Below, one piece after another: positions 4,813 to 5,588 of a DNA stretch of 5,588 bases. The translations under genes were made by a program, and so were the position numbers. The notes below the pieces were generated by a model that was not told where the DNA came from, searched no databases, and saw nothing but the letters and a program-made list of their open reading frames with translations. This DNA comes from an uncultured Fibrobacter sp. Its GTDB lineage: Bacteria; Fibrobacterota; Fibrobacteria; Fibrobacterales; Fibrobacteraceae. Where the stretch lies: positions 1 through 5,588 of the forward strand of contig CAMZFJ010000156.1 of NCBI GenBank assembly GCA_947306025.1, given 5' to 3'. Each line of letters starts with the position of its first letter. Position 1 is the stretch's first letter.

Positions 4813-5588
4813 ATGAACGTGATGAAAATGGATGGGGGAGCCCTCTCCGTTGATAGTATCTTGTCTCAAGCACAAAAACGAATAGATGAACTTCAGCAGG
4901 TTATTGATTTTCTGCAGGTTCAATTGGAAAAAGCTCCTGAAGGTGCGCTATACGGTTCGAGCTGTCATTCTCAGTTGCAATGGCAACGTATTGTGGGGTC
5001 GAAACGCTCATATTTGCCTAAAGGCAAAACGAAATTAATTCGGGCTCTTGCGCAAAAGAAATATAATGTTTTGCTTCTTGATGATTTTAAACGGCAAAGG
5101 GATGCCTTGGACAAATTGGTGAATTCCTATGTTCCGCAAAATGGTGAAAAAACTTTTATGTCTATGGGGGTGCGGTGGCGACAACAAATAGAGCCTCTCA
5201 ATATTCCTGATTCGGATTTTGCTGATCTATGGCAGAACTTGCGCTATAGGGGGAAATCTATTGAAAATACAGGGCTTCTAACCGCAAAGGGGGAATGTGT
5301 TCGCTCGAAATCGGAAATCATAATTGCTGATGTCCTAGCAAGTTTGGGCGTTCCTTATCGCTATGAGTTTCCGCATGAATTGAAAAACGCAGAATCATCA
5401 CATTGTGTTAAAGTCTATTCTGATTTTACTTGCTTGAATGTTCGTACTCGAAAAGAGTTCGTTTGGGAGCATTTGGGAATGATGGACGATGCTGAATATG
5501 CCCGAAATGCAATTATGAAAATCGAAATGTACCAAAATAGCGGGTATTTTCTTGGGGAAAATCTCATATTTACGATGGAAACTCGTGA
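4813..5588 (+). CDS. PD-(D/E)XK nuclease-superfamily protein of unknown function (C-terminus beyond right edge)
   Basis: Seen: 258 codons open to the window edge. Residues 13-42 form a likely coiled coil (SILSQAQKRIDELQQVIDFLQ). Residues 45-160 are a charged helical region containing YLPKGKTKLIRALAQKKYN at 67-85. Residues 160-258 carry the nuclease-like core: RSKSE at 164-168 (Glu168), PYRYE at 181-185, YSDFTCLN at 202-209 (Asp204, with Ser203 where PDFT is usual), EFVWEHLGMMDD at 215-226 (Glu219, His220), and KIEMYQNSGYFLGENLIFTMET at 236-257 (Lys236). Known: I recall this architecture from many uncharacterised proteins of gut Firmicutes and Bacteroidetes of about 300 residues, so probably a few dozen residues are missing. 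Inference: it may cut or bind DNA or RNA, perhaps in defence or mobile-element biology, but no substrate can be named. AT-rich codon choice (AAA, TTT, CGA, ATA, AGG) unlike the neighbouring genes hints at acquisition. It is divergent from rnd, with element B in its upstream region. Confidence 0.75.
   Translation, partial: MNVMKMDGGALSVDSILSQAQKRIDELQQVIDFLQVQLEKAPEGALYGSSCHSQLQWQRIVGSKRSYLPKGKTKLIRALAQKKYNVLLLDDFKRQRDALDKLVNSYVPQNGEKTFMSMGVRWRQQIEPLNIPDSDFADLWQNLRYRGKSIENTGLLTAKGECVRSKSEIIIADVLASLGVPYRYEFPHELKNAESSHCVKVYSDFTCLNVRTRKEFVWEHLGMMDDAEYARNAIMKIEMYQNSGYFLGENLIFTMETR

Overview
The window reads as a chromosomal segment from a Fibrobacter-like, Gram-negative rumen or gut bacterium. The grounds are inference: an exported CotH-kinase protein of a type common in Fibrobacter, moderate GC in the conserved genes, AT-rich intergenic regions holding short degenerate tandem repeats, and an arginine-rich extension on an rRNA methyltransferase. 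No rRNA, tRNA, transposase, integrase or CRISPR array was seen.

Layout. Positions 1-985 (minus) hold the N-terminal 328 residues of a secreted CotH-kinase family protein that runs off the left edge. Positions 986-1119 hold its ribosome binding site and a good intrinsic terminator for the next gene. Positions 1120-2292 (minus) encode an RlmB-like SpoU/TrmH 2'-O-methyltransferase with a disordered extension of about 145 residues. Positions 2293-2535 are non-coding and built largely from 7-bp tandem units. Positions 2536-3120 and 3133-4290 (both minus) form a tight two-gene unit, RNase D followed by a 5-formyltetrahydrofolate cyclo-ligase-like protein. In the latter the usual basic N-terminal helix is replaced by a membrane segment. 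Positions 4291-4812 are a 522-bp, strongly AT-rich divergent intergenic region. It contains two inverted repeats, each carrying two TTACGTAA palindromes exactly 32 bp apart, placed in opposite orientations so that each faces one of the flanking genes. From 4813 to the right edge (plus) lies most of a PD-(D/E)XK nuclease-superfamily protein of unknown function.

Functional reading. The three central minus-strand genes are housekeeping functions in RNA processing, rRNA modification and folate metabolism, and most likely vertically inherited. The nuclease-like gene is more AT-rich and may be an acquired accessory gene. The strongest unexplained signals are the paired-palindrome elements between RNase D and the nuclease, the heptad array, and the membrane-anchored cyclo-ligase. 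No complete multi-gene defence or mobile system is visible, and the nuclease gene's neighbour to the right is outside the window.
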